From the NCBI RefSeq assembly GCF_003387475.1, contig NZ_QUNO01000012.1:1-64000 (forward strand): a stretch of DNA of 64,000 nt, given 5' to 3'. This document shows positions 49,757 through 60,048 of this stretch, in pieces. The notes below the pieces were generated by a model, which saw only the letters and a program-made list of their open reading frames with translations, ran no database searches and was not told the DNA's origin. The position numbers were made by a program, and so were the translations under genes. This DNA comes from Kutzneria buriramensis (lineage in GTDB: Bacteria; Actinomycetota; Actinomycetes; Mycobacteriales; Pseudonocardiaceae). Position 1 is the first letter of the stretch. Each line of letters begins with the position of its first letter.

Positions 49757-50053
49757 GTGACGCCGCCCGGACTGTTCCCGCAGTCGTGGCTGATCGCGAC
49801 CACCGACCAGCGCTGCGCGTTGGAGAAACAGCTGGTGGAGGGCATCGCCGACGACCATCCGCTGGCGGCCGCGCCGGTGGCGGCGGTGGCCAGCTGCGCG
49901 ACCTGCGGGGTGGTGGTCTACACCGCCGGGCTGGGGCGCGAGCTGGTCTGGACCATGGTGTCGTTCGGCCGGTCGGCCGACGCCGATCCGGGGGTCTCGG
50001 TGTACCCGACGTTCGCAGCTCTGCGGCGCGCCATGGCTGCTCACGTCCACTGA
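49757..50053 (+). CDS. Small hypothetical protein with CxxC
   Basis: A 98-residue protein of unknown function starting at GTG 49757 with GGGAG at 49743-49747. It contains AVASCATCGVVVY, one CxxC pair, and otherwise mixed alpha/beta character without signal peptide or membrane segment. Coding bias is good and there is no competing frame. It lies 64 bases before the ROK gene in the same direction and may share its transcript. Confidence 0.6.
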   Translation: MTPPGLFPQSWLIATTDQRCALEKQLVEGIADDHPLAAAPVAAVASCATCGVVVYTAGLGRELVWTMVSFGRSADADPGVSVYPTFAALRRAMAAHVH

Positions 50054-50117
50054 TCCGGGCAACTCCTACTATGGGAGGTCGGCGGGGCTTTGGCCCCTGG
50101 ACACGGAGGCAGGCGGT

Positions 50118-51341
50118 GTGAGGGCGCCACAGGTCGGCACTCCCGCGAGCATGCGGGAGCTCAACCAGCGAATCGTGCTGGACCGGCTGCGCCGGGGCGG
50201 CGCCGCCACGCGGCCGAGCCTGGCCAAGGACACCGGACTGTCCAAGCCCACGGTCGGGCAGGCGCTGCTCGACCTGGAGCAGGACGGCCTGGTCCGGCCG
50301 GCGGGCCGCACGTCGGCCGGCCCGGGGCGGTCGGCGGTGCTGTACGAGGCCGATCCGGCGGCCGGACACGTGCTGGGCATCGACATCGGCCGCGGCCGGC
50401 TGCGGTTGGCCGTCGCCGACCTCGCCGGCAACGTCGTGGCCAAAGTGGACGAACCCAACCGGTGCCGCTCGGCGAGCGCGCTGGTGCGCACCGTGCACGA
50501 GATGGCCACGGACGTGGTCGGCCAGGCCGGCATGGCACTGTCCGATGTGGTCCTGACGGTCGTCGGCAGCCCGGGCGTGCCGGACCGCCGCGGCCGGATG
50601 CTGCACTACGCGCCGAACCTGCCCGGCTGGGGCCGGCGGGGCCTGCTGGACGAGCTGGAGGCGGTGCTCGGCCCGGGCCTGCTGGTGGAGAACGATGCCA
50701 ACCTGGCCGCGGTGGGCGAGCGGGACCAGGGCGCGGCGCGCGGTGTGGACGTGTTCGTCTGCGTGAACGTCGGCACCGGTATCGGCATGGGCATCGTGGT
50801 CGACGGGCAGCTGTTCCGTGGGGCGCACGGGGCTGCCGGCGAGGTGGGCTATCTGCCCTACGGCTGGGTGGACGCCGACTCGGAGGGCTGGACGCCGGCC
50901 ACGCCCGGCATGCTGGAGCAGGCCGCGGCGGCGAACTCGGTGGTGCAGCTGGCCCGCGAGCACGGCGTGCGGCACGCCGGCTCGGCCCGCGAGGTGTTCC
51001 AGCTCGCCCGTCAGGGTGACGCCGGCGCGCTGGCCGTGGTCGAGCAGGAGGCGACCAAGTTGGCCTTCCTGGTGGCGTCGGTGTCGGCGGTGATCGATCC
51101 CGAGGTGGTGCTGCTGGTCGGCGGCATCGGCTCGAACACGGACCTGCTGATCGAGCCGCTGGAGAAGGCGTTGCACGAGATCAGCCCGATGATGCCCCGG
51201 ATCGCTCCTGGCCAGCTGGGCGAGGACGCGGTGCTGACCGGCGCGATCGCCACCGGCCTGCGCGCGGCCCAGGACATCGTCTTCGAGCGGCGCGGCGAGA
51301 ATTTGGTGACGCAGCGCAGCGATGCGAACGCTTCCTTTTAA
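50118..51341 (+). CDS. ROK-family transcriptional repressor lacking the zinc motif
   Basis: A 407-residue ROK protein with an N-terminal winged helix (about 12-75: MRELNQRIVLDRLRRGGAATRPSLAKDTGLSKPTVGQALLDLEQDGLV) and a sugar-kinase-like sensor domain (LGIDIGRGRLRLAVADLAGN, GTGIGMGIVVDGQLFRGAHGAAGEVGYLPYG). The usual ROK zinc site is missing: the conserved His after GEIG is Tyr and the CxCGxxGC cluster is replaced by WVDADSEGWTPATPG. It should therefore bind its sugar ligand without zinc, or differ in signal. GTG start. Confidence 0.88.
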   Translation: MRAPQVGTPASMRELNQRIVLDRLRRGGAATRPSLAKDTGLSKPTVGQALLDLEQDGLVRPAGRTSAGPGRSAVLYEADPAAGHVLGIDIGRGRLRLAVADLAGNVVAKVDEPNRCRSASALVRTVHEMATDVVGQAGMALSDVVLTVVGSPGVPDRRGRMLHYAPNLPGWGRRGLLDELEAVLGPGLLVENDANLAAVGERDQGAARGVDVFVCVNVGTGIGMGIVVDGQLFRGAHGAAGEVGYLPYGWVDADSEGWTPATPGMLEQAAAANSVVQLAREHGVRHAGSAREVFQLARQGDAGALAVVEQEATKLAFLVASVSAVIDPEVVLLVGGIGSNTDLLIEPLEKALHEISPMMPRIAPGQLGEDAVLTGAIATGLRAAQDIVFERRGENLVTQRSDANASF

Positions 51342-51470
51342 CGTTTCACTCGTTTGGGGGAAGCCAAGGCTGTGATTGGTGGCATAGCGTAGCGGCACCT
51401 CCTCGGAGGGAAGGGTCGCACAAGGGGATAAACGAGGCAGGCCGAGACGGGGGTCAGGTCACCTCACGTT

Positions 51471-51513
51471 CAGGGAGCGGTCCGCCGCGCCGCCAGAAAT
51501 CGTCCGCTCCCTG
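51471..51513. terminator. Hairpin downstream of the ROK gene
   Basis: CAGGGAGCGG (51471-51480) pairs with CCGCTCCCTG (51504-51513), a ten-pair stem with a 23-base loop. It lies about 130 bases after the ROK stop in the otherwise gene-free stretch 51342-51545. It may be a terminator or part of a small RNA; no T-tract is present. Confidence 0.45.
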
Positions 51514-51545
51514 GACGTCTCCCCCTCCGAAGCGGGCACGACTCA

Positions 51546-51602
51546 ATGCAGGGAAGGACGCCTCACCCTCGTTCAACGCGGGTAAGGCGTCCTTCCCTGC
51601 AT
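51546..51602. repeat. Dispersed hairpin element, second full copy
   Basis: Arms of 23 bases (51546-51568 and 51580-51602) with one C-A mismatch around an 11-base loop, TCGTTCAACGC. The right arm is identical to that of the copy at 31084-31106 and the left arm differs by one base. It sits five bases after the stop of the DUF305 gene and beyond the ROK gene, again between convergent genes. Confidence 0.85.
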
Positions 51603-51607
51603 CAGGC

Positions 51608-52342
51608 TCAGTTCATCGGCAGCGGCTGGATGTTCCGCGCCGCCATCATCTGCCGCATCTGCTCGACCTCGGCGTTCTGCGACGCCTGCATGTTCTGCGC
51701 CAACACCTTCACCGCCGACACCGTGGAGTGGTCCACGGCGAACTGCGCCATCGGCGCGCCGCCGAGGTGGTGGCGCAGCATCAGCTGGAGGAAGAAGTTG
51801 TCCATGTCCGTGCCGGTCAGCGTCTGGAGCTTGGAGATCTCCGCCTGGGTGGCGTAGCCGGGCATGTGGTCGACGCCGTTGGCCGGCATCTGGTTGTTGG
51901 TCATGCCCGGCATGCCGGCCATGCCGTCGCTGGGCCCGGCCATCCACGCCATGTAGCGCCCGGTCGGGGACTGCTCGGGCTGGCCCCACAACATGAGCCA
52001 GCCGCGCATCCGCCCGGCCTGGTCGCCCTGGGTCGTCTCGATGTCGAACGCCAGCTGCTTGAGCTCCGCGTTCTGGGTGTGCTGGAGCTCCCAGTTGGCC
52101 ATCGTGACGGCCTGGAGGTGGTGCAGCGACATGTCCTGGGCGAAGCCGACCTCGACGGAGCCGGCGACGGGGTTGGCCGAGTCCGACGAACCGCCGGGCA
52201 GCTTGATCAGCAGCCCGACGGCGGCGCCCAGCAGCAGGATGGCCACCGCCGCGGCGGCGAGCACCAGCACCCGCGTGGTCGCGGAGACCGGCCCGGTGGG
52301 CAGCTCCTCCGCGACCTCGTCGAGTTCCTCGGTGTCGGTCAT
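51608..52342 (-). CDS. DUF305 protein, membrane-anchored, Met/His-rich
   Basis: A 244-residue protein with one N-terminal membrane helix (about 23-46) and an outer four-helix DUF305 domain. VGFAQDMSLHHLQAVTMANWELQ and FLQLMLRHHLGGAPMAQFAVDH show the double His pairs, and many Met are present, e.g. GMAGMPGMTNNQMPANGVDHMPG. DUF305 proteins such as CopM bind copper in the periplasm. The ATG overlaps the stop of the DUF3105 gene by one base, so both are one operon. The hairpin element follows the stop. Confidence 0.87.
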   Translation of the reverse strand: MTDTEELDEVAEELPTGPVSATTRVLVLAAAAVAILLLGAAVGLLIKLPGGSSDSANPVAGSVEVGFAQDMSLHHLQAVTMANWELQHTQNAELKQLAFDIETTQGDQAGRMRGWLMLWGQPEQSPTGRYMAWMAGPSDGMAGMPGMTNNQMPANGVDHMPGYATQAEISKLQTLTGTDMDNFFLQLMLRHHLGGAPMAQFAVDHSTVSAVKVLAQNMQASQNAEVEQMRQMMAARNIQPLPMN

Positions 52343-53214
52343 CAGCTCGACGGCTTGGTGGTCGGGGCGCCCGAACCGGTGGTCGGCGTGCCCGAGCCGG
52401 ACGGCGCGGTGGCCGGCGGCATGCCGGGCTGCTGCTCGTTGGTGGCGTTCTGCGCGCCGGTGCCGCTCATCGGGATCGCGTCCGGACCCGGCTTGGACGG
52501 GTCGAACGGCGGCGGGTTGTTCGGGTCGAACTGGCCCGGGCCCAGGGCGTCACAGCTGGCGCCGACCTCGGGGGTCTCGTACTGGTTGGTCCGCAGCGCC
52601 GAGATGAACTCGTCGATCCGAGGGTCGGTCACGCTGTCCAGCTTCAGCTGGTGGCCCCAGGACTGCAGCGAGATCGGCTTGTCCAGGCCCGGGTACGGCG
52701 ACAGCATCATGTTCTGCTTGCCGGTGACCTTGAGCTTGAGCGTGTCGAGGTCGGGACCCTTGATCTTGTCCGGGTTGTAGGCGATCCAGACGGTGCCGTG
52801 CTCCAGCGCGTGCACCATGTTCTCGTTGCGCACCGCGTTCGGGTAGACGATGCCGTTGCACGCGGCCCAGAAGCCGTCGTGCGGGCCGCCGAAGGGCGGC
52901 GACTGGTCGTAGGCCACCCGCTGGGTGGGCTGCACATGCTGGCCCTGCTTGTAGTCCTTGACGACGACGCCCTGGATCTTGGTCGACGGGTCGTGGTTGC
53001 TGTCGCTGGGCTGCCACTGCGTGAGCGCGGCCTGGGCCGCGTTCTTCTGGTTGATCTGCCAGTACGCGTAGCCGAACACGCCGCCGGCGAGCAACACCAC
53101 CACGACGATCGCGGCGATGGTGCCCCACGGCTTGCCCTTGCCGGCCACCACCTGTCCGCGCGCCGAACTGACGGCGTTCTTCTTCGCGCCGCCCTTCTTC
53201 TTCCCGCCGGCCAT
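52342..53214 (-). CDS. DUF3105-type membrane-anchored protein
   Basis: A 290-residue protein. Lys-rich N-terminus (MAGGKKKGGAKKN), one membrane helix (about 32-52), then an outer domain with VQPTQRVAYDQSPPFGGPHDGFWAACNGIVYPNAVRNENMVHALEHGTVWIAYNPD, the DUF3105 hallmark (PPxxGPHDxxW and ALEHGxVW). The tail is Pro/Gly/Thr-rich. The family is unassigned but is regularly paired with DUF305 in actinobacteria, as here. ATG at 53214 has AAGGGCGGGGAG upstream. Its His residues could bind metal. Confidence 0.87.
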   Translation of the reverse strand: MAGGKKKGGAKKNAVSSARGQVVAGKGKPWGTIAAIVVVVLLAGGVFGYAYWQINQKNAAQAALTQWQPSDSNHDPSTKIQGVVVKDYKQGQHVQPTQRVAYDQSPPFGGPHDGFWAACNGIVYPNAVRNENMVHALEHGTVWIAYNPDKIKGPDLDTLKLKVTGKQNMMLSPYPGLDKPISLQSWGHQLKLDSVTDPRIDEFISALRTNQYETPEVGASCDALGPGQFDPNNPPPFDPSKPGPDAIPMSGTGAQNATNEQQPGMPPATAPSGSGTPTTGSGAPTTKPSS

Positions 53215-53376
53215 CTCCCCGCCCTTGGCATCGTGAGCTGGACCACATCGGTCCAGACCTTCGGCGGCCAGTGTAGGGACCCGGCATGAGAATTCCGTCA
53301 GACCAGGTCGGGTCCAGTGACTGGGACACCCGTAACCCCATCGCGACGTGCGGATACGCTTGCCTAGACTGCTCCG

Positions 53377-55050
53377 GTGACTCCAGCCGCTCTTGCCGAC
53401 CTCGTCCGCTCCACCGCCGTCGACGTCCTCGCCTCCCGAGGGCTGGACTCCGGCGTGCTTCCGGCCGAGGTGACAGTGGAGCGACCGCGCAACCCGGAGC
53501 ACGGCGACTACGCCACCAACCTGGCCCTCCAGGTGTCCAAGAAGCTCGGTGTGAACCCGCGGGACTTCGCCGGCTGGCTGGCCGAGGCGCTGACCAAGCA
53601 GACCGGCGTCGCCGCGGTGGACGTGGCCGGGCCGGGCTTCCTGAACCTGCGGCTGGACGCCGACGCGCAGGGCGCGATCGTGCGCGAGGCGCTGGCCCAG
53701 GGCGCCGGCTACGGCCACAACACGCTGCTGGCCGGCAAGAAGATCAACCTGGAGTTCGTCTCCGCCAACCCGACCGGCCCGGTGCACCTGGGCGGCACCC
53801 GGTGGGCCGCGGTCGGCGACGCCCTGGGCCGGGTGCTCGAGGCCGAGGGCGGCGAGGTCACCCGGGAGTACTACTTCAACGACGCCGGCGCCCAGATCGA
53901 CCGGTTCGTCCGGTCCCTGGTGGCCGCGGCCAAGGGCGAGCCGGCCCCCGAGGACGGCTACGCCGGCGGCTACATCAACGACATCGCGGCCGAGGTGGTC
54001 AAGGCCGAGCCGAGCGTGCTCTCGCTGCCCGAGGCCGAGCGGGACGAGACGTTCCGGCGGGTCGGCGTGAACCTCATGTTCGACGAGATCAAGCAGACCC
54101 TGCACGACTTCGGCACCGACTTCGACGTCTACTTCCACGAGAACTCGCTGCACGAGTCCGGCGCGGTGGACCGCGCCGTCGAGCGGCTGAAGGCCTCCGG
54201 CGACCTGTACGAGCAGGACGGCGCGTGGTGGATCCGGTCCAAGGACTTCGGCGACGACAAGGACCGGGTCGTCATCAAGAGCGACGGCGCGCCGGCCTAC
54301 ATCGCCGGTGACATCGCGTACTTCAAGGACAAGCGGGACCGCGGCTTCGACCTGTGCATCTACATGCTCGGCGCGGACCACCACGGCTACATCGGCCGGC
54401 TCAAGGCGGCCGCGGCGGCGCTGGGCGACGACCCGGACACCGTCGAGGTGCTGATCGGCCAGATGGTGAACCTGGTCTCCGACGGCAAGCCGGTGCGGAT
54501 GAGCAAGCGCGCCGGCACGGTGATCACGCTGGAGGACCTGGTCGACGCCGTGGGCGTGGACGCGGCCCGGTACTCGCTGATCCGGTCCTCGGTCGACTCG
54601 GCCGTGGACATCGACCTGGACCTGCTGCGCAAGACCACCGCCGAGAACCCGGTCTACTACGTGCAGTACGCGCACGCCCGGGTGAGCAGCGTGCTGCGCA
54701 ACGCCGCCGACCTGAAGATCGACCTGGGCGAGGTCGCCGACGCGGACCTCGGCCTGCTGACCCTGGACAAGGAGGGTGCGCTGATCCGCACCCTCGGCGA
54801 GTTCCCGAAGGTCGTCGCCTCGGCGGCCGAGCTGCGCGAGCCCCACCGGGTGGCGCGGTACCTGGAAGAGCTGGCCGGCGCCTTCCACAAGTACTACGAC
54901 GACAAGGACCCCCTGGCCAAGGTGTTGCCCAAGGGCGACGAGGAGGTGTCGGCGCGGGCGGTCCCGCAGCTGCACCTGCTCCGCGCCACGCGGCAGGTGC
55001 TGCGCAACGGGCTGGCCCTGCTGGGTGTCTCCGCCCCGGAACGGATGTAG
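53377..55050 (+). CDS. argS: Arginyl-tRNA synthetase
   Basis: A 557-residue class I synthetase. [22 protein letters not shown] carries the HIGH-type signature in the HLGG form found in actinobacterial ArgS, and [21 protein letters not shown] the KMSK motif (RMSKR). An N-terminal Add-1 domain (1-110) and C-terminal anticodon-binding helical domain with the [24 protein letters not shown] ending are intact. GTG start. It is the first gene of the amino-acid block; lysA follows nine bases later, a pairing known in corynebacteria. Confidence 0.95.
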   Translation: MTPAALADLVRSTAVDVLASRGLDSGVLPAEVTVERPRNPEHGDYATNLALQVSKKLGVNPRDFAGWLAEALTKQTGVAAVDVAGPGFLNLRLDADAQGAIVREALAQGAGYGHNTLLAGKKINLEFVSANPTGPVHLGGTRWAAVGDALGRVLEAEGGEVTREYYFNDAGAQIDRFVRSLVAAAKGEPAPEDGYAGGYINDIAAEVVKAEPSVLSLPEAERDETFRRVGVNLMFDEIKQTLHDFGTDFDVYFHENSLHESGAVDRAVERLKASGDLYEQDGAWWIRSKDFGDDKDRVVIKSDGAPAYIAGDIAYFKDKRDRGFDLCIYMLGADHHGYIGRLKAAAAALGDDPDTVEVLIGQMVNLVSDGKPVRMSKRAGTVITLEDLVDAVGVDAARYSLIRSSVDSAVDIDLDLLRKTTAENPVYYVQYAHARVSSVLRNAADLKIDLGEVADADLGLLTLDKEGALIRTLGEFPKVVASAAELREPHRVARYLEELAGAFHKYYDDKDPLAKVLPKGDEEVSARAVPQLHLLRATRQVLRNGLALLGVSAPERM

Positions 55051-55059
55051 GAAACCCCG

Positions 55060-56484
55060 ATGCGCGCACATCCCGCCGGCCCACGTCACGCCGACGTGTT
55101 GGTGCCGGCGAACACCGCAGGACCGCAACCGTCCACTTCGGACGAGATCGACGCGCTGCCGGCGAACGTGTGGCCGCTGGGCGCGCGCCGCCGCGAGGAC
55201 GGCGTGGTCGAGCTCGCCGGCGTGGACGTGCGGGACCTGGCCGAGCAGTACGGCACGCCGCTGTTCGTGGTCGACGAGGACGACTTCCGCACGCGCTGCC
55301 GCACGCACGCCGAGGCCTTCGGCGACCCGGGGCTGGTGCACTACGCCTCCAAGGCGTTCCTGTCCGTGGAGATCGCCCGCTGGGTCGCCCAGGAGGGCCT
55401 CGGGCTGGACGTGTGCAGCGGCGGCGAGCTGGCCATCGCACTGCGCGCGGACTTCCCGCCGGAGCGGATCGCCTTGCACGGCAACAACAAGTCCACCGCC
55501 GAGCTGGAGCAGGCGGTGGCCGCCGGCGTCGGCGTGGTCGTGCTGGACTCGTTCGTGGAGATCGCCCGCCTGGACGAGGTGGCGCGCCGCCACGGCGTCC
55601 GGCAGGCCGTGATGATCCGCGTGACCGTCGGCGTCGAGGCGCACACCCACGAGTTCATCGCCACCGCGCACGAGGACCAGAAGTTCGGCTTCTCGCTCGC
55701 CGGAGGCGACGCCGCCGAGGCGGCCCGCCGGGTGCTCAAGGCCGAGGGCCTCAAGCTCGTGGGTCTGCACAGCCACATCGGCTCGCAGATCTACGACGCC
55801 GACGGTTTCGAGATCGCCGCGCACCGCGTGATCGGGCTGCTTTCCGATCTGCACTCCGAACACGGCGACGACGCGCTGGCCGAGCTGTCCACTGTGGACC
55901 TCGGCGGCGGCCTCGGCATCGCGTACATGCCGGACGACGACCCGCCGCCGCCGGCCCAGCTCGCCGAGCAGCTGCGCCAGATCGTGGCCAAGGAGTGCGT
56001 GAACGAGGGCCTGCCGGTGCCGCGCGTGGCCGTGGAGCCGGGCCGCGCCATCGTCGGCCCCGGCACCGTCACCGTGTACGAGGTCGGCACGATCAAGGAC
56101 GTCGTGCTGGACCGCGGCGCCGTCCGCCGCTACGTCAGCGTCGACGGCGGCATGAGCGACAACATCCGCACCGCCCTCTACGACGCCGTCTACGACTGCC
56201 GGCTGGTGTCGCGCCGCGTCGACGAGGACGTGCCGGCGACGATGTCGCGCGTGGTGGGCAAGCACTGCGAGGCCGGCGACGTGGTCGTGCGCGACTGCTG
56301 GCTGCCCGGCGACATCGCCCCCGGAGACCTGCTCGCACTGGCCGCGACCGGCGCCTACTGCTACGCGATGGCCAGCGGCTACAACCGCCTGCCGCGGCCG
56401 GCGGTCGTCGCCGTCAAGGACGGCGAAAGCCGGCTGCTGCTGCGCAGGGAGACCGAGGACGACCTGTTCCGCCTGGAGGCATAG
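55060..56484 (+). CDS. lysA: Diaminopimelate decarboxylase
   Basis: A 474-residue fold-type III PLP enzyme that converts meso-diaminopimelate to lysine, the last step. PLP-lysine in HYASKAFLS, phosphate/PLP loop in [39 protein letters not shown] and [18 protein letters not shown] are all present. Length agrees with actinobacterial LysA. ATG at 55060 with AGGAAA upstream, nine bases after argS, so both are one transcript; in corynebacteria argS-lysA is controlled by a lysine/arginine-dependent regulator. Confidence 0.95.
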   Translation: MRAHPAGPRHADVLVPANTAGPQPSTSDEIDALPANVWPLGARRREDGVVELAGVDVRDLAEQYGTPLFVVDEDDFRTRCRTHAEAFGDPGLVHYASKAFLSVEIARWVAQEGLGLDVCSGGELAIALRADFPPERIALHGNNKSTAELEQAVAAGVGVVVLDSFVEIARLDEVARRHGVRQAVMIRVTVGVEAHTHEFIATAHEDQKFGFSLAGGDAAEAARRVLKAEGLKLVGLHSHIGSQIYDADGFEIAAHRVIGLLSDLHSEHGDDALAELSTVDLGGGLGIAYMPDDDPPPPAQLAEQLRQIVAKECVNEGLPVPRVAVEPGRAIVGPGTVTVYEVGTIKDVVLDRGAVRRYVSVDGGMSDNIRTALYDAVYDCRLVSRRVDEDVPATMSRVVGKHCEAGDVVVRDCWLPGDIAPGDLLALAATGAYCYAMASGYNRLPRPAVVAVKDGESRLLLRRETEDDLFRLEA

Positions 56485-56486
56485 CA

Positions 56487-57779
56487 GTGAAACCCATCAA
56501 GGTCGCGATGCTCGGCTGCGGCACCGTCGGCACCCAGGTGGCGCGGCTGCTCACCGACCAGGCGGACGACTTCGCGGCCAGGATCGGGGCTCCCGTCGAG
56601 CTGACCGGCATCGCGGTGCGCCGGCCGAACAAGCACCGCGAGGTGCCGGCGGAGCTGCTCACGACCGACGCCGACTCGCTCGTCGAGTCCGATGTGGACA
56701 TCGTCGTCGAGGTCATCGGCGGCATCGAGCCGGTGCGCTCGCTGCTGCTGAAGGCGTTGCGCGCCGGCAAGTCCGTGGTCACCGCGAACAAGGCGCTGCT
56801 GGCCGAGCACGGCCCCGAGCTGTACGCGGCGGCGGACGCCTCCGGCGCGGACATCTACTTCGAGGCGGCCGTCGCCGGCGCCATCCCGCTGCTGCGCCCG
56901 CTGCGCGAATCCCTTGCCGGGGACCGGATCACGCGCGTGATGGGCATCGTCAACGGCACCACGAACTACATCCTGTCGGCGATGTCGGCCACCGGCGCGG
57001 GCTACGGCGAGACGCTGGAGGAGGCCAGCCGCCTCGGCTACGCCGAGGCGGACCCGACCGCGGACGTGGACGGCTTCGACGCCGCGTCCAAGGCGGCGAT
57101 CCTGGCCTCGCTGGCCTTCCACACCCGCGTCACCGCCGGGGACGTGCACCGCGAGGGCATCTCGGCGGTCACCTCCGCGGACATCGCGGCGGCGCGGGCG
57201 CTGGGCCGTACCGTGAAGCTGCTGGCGATCTGCGAGCGGGTCTCCGACGACGACGGCGTCGAGTCGGTGGCCGTCCGCGTGCACCCGGCGATGATCCCCA
57301 ACAGCCACCCGCTGGCCTCGGTCGGCGGCGCGTTCAACGCGGTGTTCGTCGAGGCCGACGCCGCCGGCCAGCTGATGTTCTACGGCCAGGGCGCCGGCGG
57401 CGCGCCGACCGCGAGCGCGGTGCTCGGCGACCTGGTCGCGGTGGCCCGCAACATGGTCGCCGGCGGGCGCGGGCCGCGCGAGTCGGCGTACGCGGACCTG
57501 CCGGTGCGCCCGATGGGCCAGGCCAGCACCCGCTACCACATCAGCCTCGACGTGGCCGACCGGCCGGGCGTGCTGTCGCAGGTGGCGGCCGTGTTCGCCG
57601 AGCACGACGTGAGCATCGCGGTGGTGCGCCAGGAGGGCCGTCCGGTGGACGCGAGCCTGGTCGTGGTCACGCACGCCGCCTCCGACGCCGCGCTGCGCGG
57701 CACCGTGGACAAGATCGCCGGGCTGCCGGTGGTCCGTGACGTCGTCAGCGTGATGCGGGTCGAAGGGGAAGAGTCATGA
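56487..57779 (+). CDS. hom: Homoserine dehydrogenase
   Basis: A 430-residue NAD(P)-dependent enzyme reducing aspartate semialdehyde to homoserine, branch point to threonine and methionine. [15 protein letters not shown] is the nucleotide motif, [12 protein letters not shown] and [12 protein letters not shown] surround the active site, and [25 protein letters not shown] is the conserved catalytic segment. A C-terminal ACT domain (about 345-430, [28 protein letters not shown]) gives threonine feedback. GTG start two bases after lysA. Confidence 0.95.
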   Translation: MKPIKVAMLGCGTVGTQVARLLTDQADDFAARIGAPVELTGIAVRRPNKHREVPAELLTTDADSLVESDVDIVVEVIGGIEPVRSLLLKALRAGKSVVTANKALLAEHGPELYAAADASGADIYFEAAVAGAIPLLRPLRESLAGDRITRVMGIVNGTTNYILSAMSATGAGYGETLEEASRLGYAEADPTADVDGFDAASKAAILASLAFHTRVTAGDVHREGISAVTSADIAAARALGRTVKLLAICERVSDDDGVESVAVRVHPAMIPNSHPLASVGGAFNAVFVEADAAGQLMFYGQGAGGAPTASAVLGDLVAVARNMVAGGRGPRESAYADLPVRPMGQASTRYHISLDVADRPGVLSQVAAVFAEHDVSIAVVRQEGRPVDASLVVVTHAASDAALRGTVDKIAGLPVVRDVVSVMRVEGEES

Positions 57780-58846
57780 TCACAGCGGTCAGGCCCGGCT
57801 GGCCGGGGATCATCGCCGCCTATCGGGATCGCATCCCGCTGCCGGCCGACGCCGAGATCGTCACCCTGCACGAGGGCGGCACGCCCCTCGTGCAGGCGCG
57901 GCACCTGTCCGAACTGTCCGGCTGCCGCGTCTACCTGAAGGTGGAGGGCGCGAACCCGACCGGCTCGTTCAAGGACCGCGGCATGACGGCCGCGATCAGC
58001 CTCGCCGTGGCGCAGGGCTCGAAGGCGGTGATCTGCGCGTCCACCGGCAACACCTCAGCGTCCGCGGCGGCCTACGCGGCCAAGGCGGGGCTCACCTGCG
58101 CGGTTCTCGTGCCCAGCGGCAAGATCGCGCTCGGCAAGCTGGCCCAGGCGGTCGCCCACGGCTGCCGCATCCTCCAGGTGGACGGCAACTTCGACGACTG
58201 CCTGGAGCTGGCCCGCAAGACCGCGGCGGAGTACCCGATCACCCTGGTGAACTCGGTCAACCCGATCCGCATCGACGGCCAGAAGACGGCCGCCTTCGAG
58301 GTGTGCGACGTGCTCGGCCGGGCGCCGGACATCCACCTGCTGCCGGTCGGCAACGCCGGCAACATCACCGCGTACTGGAAGGGTTACACCGAGTACGCGA
58401 AGGACGGCGTCATCGCCGCCGCGCCAAGGATGTTCGGCTTCCAGGCGGCCGGCGCGGCGCCGCTGGTGCACGGCGAGCCGGTGAAGAACCCGGAGACCAT
58501 CGCGACCGCGATCCGCATCGGCAGTCCCGCGTCCTGGGACGGTGCGGTGAACGCGCGTAACGAGTCGGGCGGCTTGTTCGACGCTGTCACCGACGACCAG
58601 ATCCTTGCCGCATACCGGTTGCTGGCCTCGCGCGAGGGCGTCTTCGTGGAGCCCGCGTCCGCGGCCAGCGTCGCCGGTCTGCTGCTGACGGCCGCGGATG
58701 GCCGTCTGCCCAAGGGATCCACGGTGGTGTGCACCGTGACCGGTCACGGGCTGAAGGATCCGGACACGGCGCTGAAGGGGCTGCCGGAGGTCGAGGTGCT
58801 GCCGGTGGAGCCCGGCGCGGTGGCGCACGCCCTGGAGCTGGTGTGA
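57776..58846 (+). CDS. thrC: Threonine synthase
   Basis: A 356-residue fold-type II PLP enzyme making threonine from O-phosphohomoserine. PLP-lysine in [36 protein letters not shown] is the phosphate/substrate loop, and [18 protein letters not shown] the glycine loop for the PLP phosphate. The short form typical of actinobacteria. ATG overlaps the hom stop by four bases (ATGA), so translation is coupled. Confidence 0.95.
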   Translation: MITAVRPGWPGIIAAYRDRIPLPADAEIVTLHEGGTPLVQARHLSELSGCRVYLKVEGANPTGSFKDRGMTAAISLAVAQGSKAVICASTGNTSASAAAYAAKAGLTCAVLVPSGKIALGKLAQAVAHGCRILQVDGNFDDCLELARKTAAEYPITLVNSVNPIRIDGQKTAAFEVCDVLGRAPDIHLLPVGNAGNITAYWKGYTEYAKDGVIAAAPRMFGFQAAGAAPLVHGEPVKNPETIATAIRIGSPASWDGAVNARNESGGLFDAVTDDQILAAYRLLASREGVFVEPASAASVAGLLLTAADGRLPKGSTVVCTVTGHGLKDPDTALKGLPEVEVLPVEPGAVAHALELV

Positions 58847-59718
58847 GGGCGGTTCACGTCCGGGTGCCGGCGTCCACCGCCAACCTGGGTTCCGGCTTCG
58901 ACGCGCTCGGGCTGGCCCTGGGCCTGTACGACGAGGTCACCGTCGAGGCGGCGGAGTCCGGCCTGGACGTGCAAGTGCGGGGTGAGGGGGCGGGACAGGT
59001 CCCGCTGACCGAGGAACACCTGCTGGTCAGGGCGATCCGGGCCGTCGACGGCGCCCCGGACGGGCTGATTGTCCGGTGCCGCAACGCGATCCCGCACTCC
59101 CGCGGCCTCGGCTCGTCGGCGGCCACGGTGGTCGCCGGCGTCGCGGCCGGCTACGCGCTGACCGAAAAGACCTTGGATGACCGGGCGTTGCAGCTGGCCG
59201 CCGAGTTCGAGGGACACGCCGACAACGCGGCCGCCAGCCTGCTCGGCGGGCTGGTGCTGGCGTGGTCGGAGGGCGAGAAGGGGCAGTGCTACCGGGCCGT
59301 TCGCCTCGAACCGCACGCCGACCTGCACGCCATGGTGTTCATCCCGGCCATCGAGTCGTCCACGAAGACCACGCGCGGCCTGCTGCCCGCGCAGGTGCCG
59401 CACGTTGACGCCGCGTTCGCGGCCGGGCGGGCGGCCCTGGCGGTGCACGCTGTGACGAAGGACCCGGGACTCCTGCTGCCCGCCACGGAGGATCGGCTCC
59501 ACCAGGGGTATCGCGAACCGGCCTGGCCGGACACGATCCGTGTCGTCGAGGAGCTGCGCGCGGCCGGTTTCCCGGCCACCGTGTCCGGCGCCGGCCCGAC
59601 GGTGTTCACGCTGGTCAGCGGCGATCGCGAGGTGCCGCCGGCGGTGGATCTGACCGGCTTCGACGCGCACCGGCTGGAAATTGACCGGGACGGCGTACAG
59701 GTTCGGCCGATCGGTTGA
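58843..59718 (+). CDS. thrB: Homoserine kinase
   Basis: A 291-residue GHMP kinase that phosphorylates homoserine, supplying the substrate of threonine synthase. [21 protein letters not shown] and [24 protein letters not shown] (the ATP loop) are signature segments; [17 protein letters not shown] is the third GHMP motif. GTG start overlaps the thrC stop by four bases. Last gene of the argS-lysA-hom-thrC-thrB transcript; a longer in-frame reading from 58729 is inside thrC. Confidence 0.95.
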   Translation: MRAVHVRVPASTANLGSGFDALGLALGLYDEVTVEAAESGLDVQVRGEGAGQVPLTEEHLLVRAIRAVDGAPDGLIVRCRNAIPHSRGLGSSAATVVAGVAAGYALTEKTLDDRALQLAAEFEGHADNAAASLLGGLVLAWSEGEKGQCYRAVRLEPHADLHAMVFIPAIESSTKTTRGLLPAQVPHVDAAFAAGRAALAVHAVTKDPGLLLPATEDRLHQGYREPAWPDTIRVVEELRAAGFPATVSGAGPTVFTLVSGDREVPPAVDLTGFDAHRLEIDRDGVQVRPIG

Positions 59719-60048
59719 TTTCGGAACAAAGTCCAGGTGGGAGGTGTTGCACACGCTGACGCCACGCCGGGGGCCAGTTGTTGCACCCCGGCGGTGGGCC
59801 GTCTACCCTCAGGGTAGATCAGTCACCGAGCGCACGGGCGCCGGTGTCGTGCCCGGGCACTCGTCCCGGTACGCATCTCCCGATCTAACGTCACCAATCG
59901 ACGTCTGGCGGGATACCCGGCCGCTGTGGTGACCGACAAGTCCCGTGTTCGCGGCTTTCCGCCCGCTCACGGGCAACCGCGCCGTTCAGCAGTCGGGACG
60001 GCGCAGCTGGTCCAAGTAGGAGGCTCGGACCGGTCAGGAAGGACATGT
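59719..60048 (+). promoter_or_regulatory. Long rho leader region
   Basis: A 330-base stretch without a supported gene between thrB and rho. It holds a 17-base palindrome TCTACCCT-C-AGGGTAGA (59801-59817) and two TGTTGCAC copies at 59745-59752 and 59778-59785. An in-frame extension of rho back to 59926 (MVTDKSRVRGFPPAHG) is unlike rho and is treated as leader. Long leaders in front of rho are used for autogenous attenuation in other bacteria; a leader role here is inference. Confidence 0.45.

Noticed and set aside
52342-56265. A 1307-residue open reading antisense to argS and lysA
   Set aside because: It is the GC-skew shadow of the real genes on the other strand: Val/Arg/His-rich with no domain pattern. 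Only its end, 52342-53214, is a gene (DUF3105).
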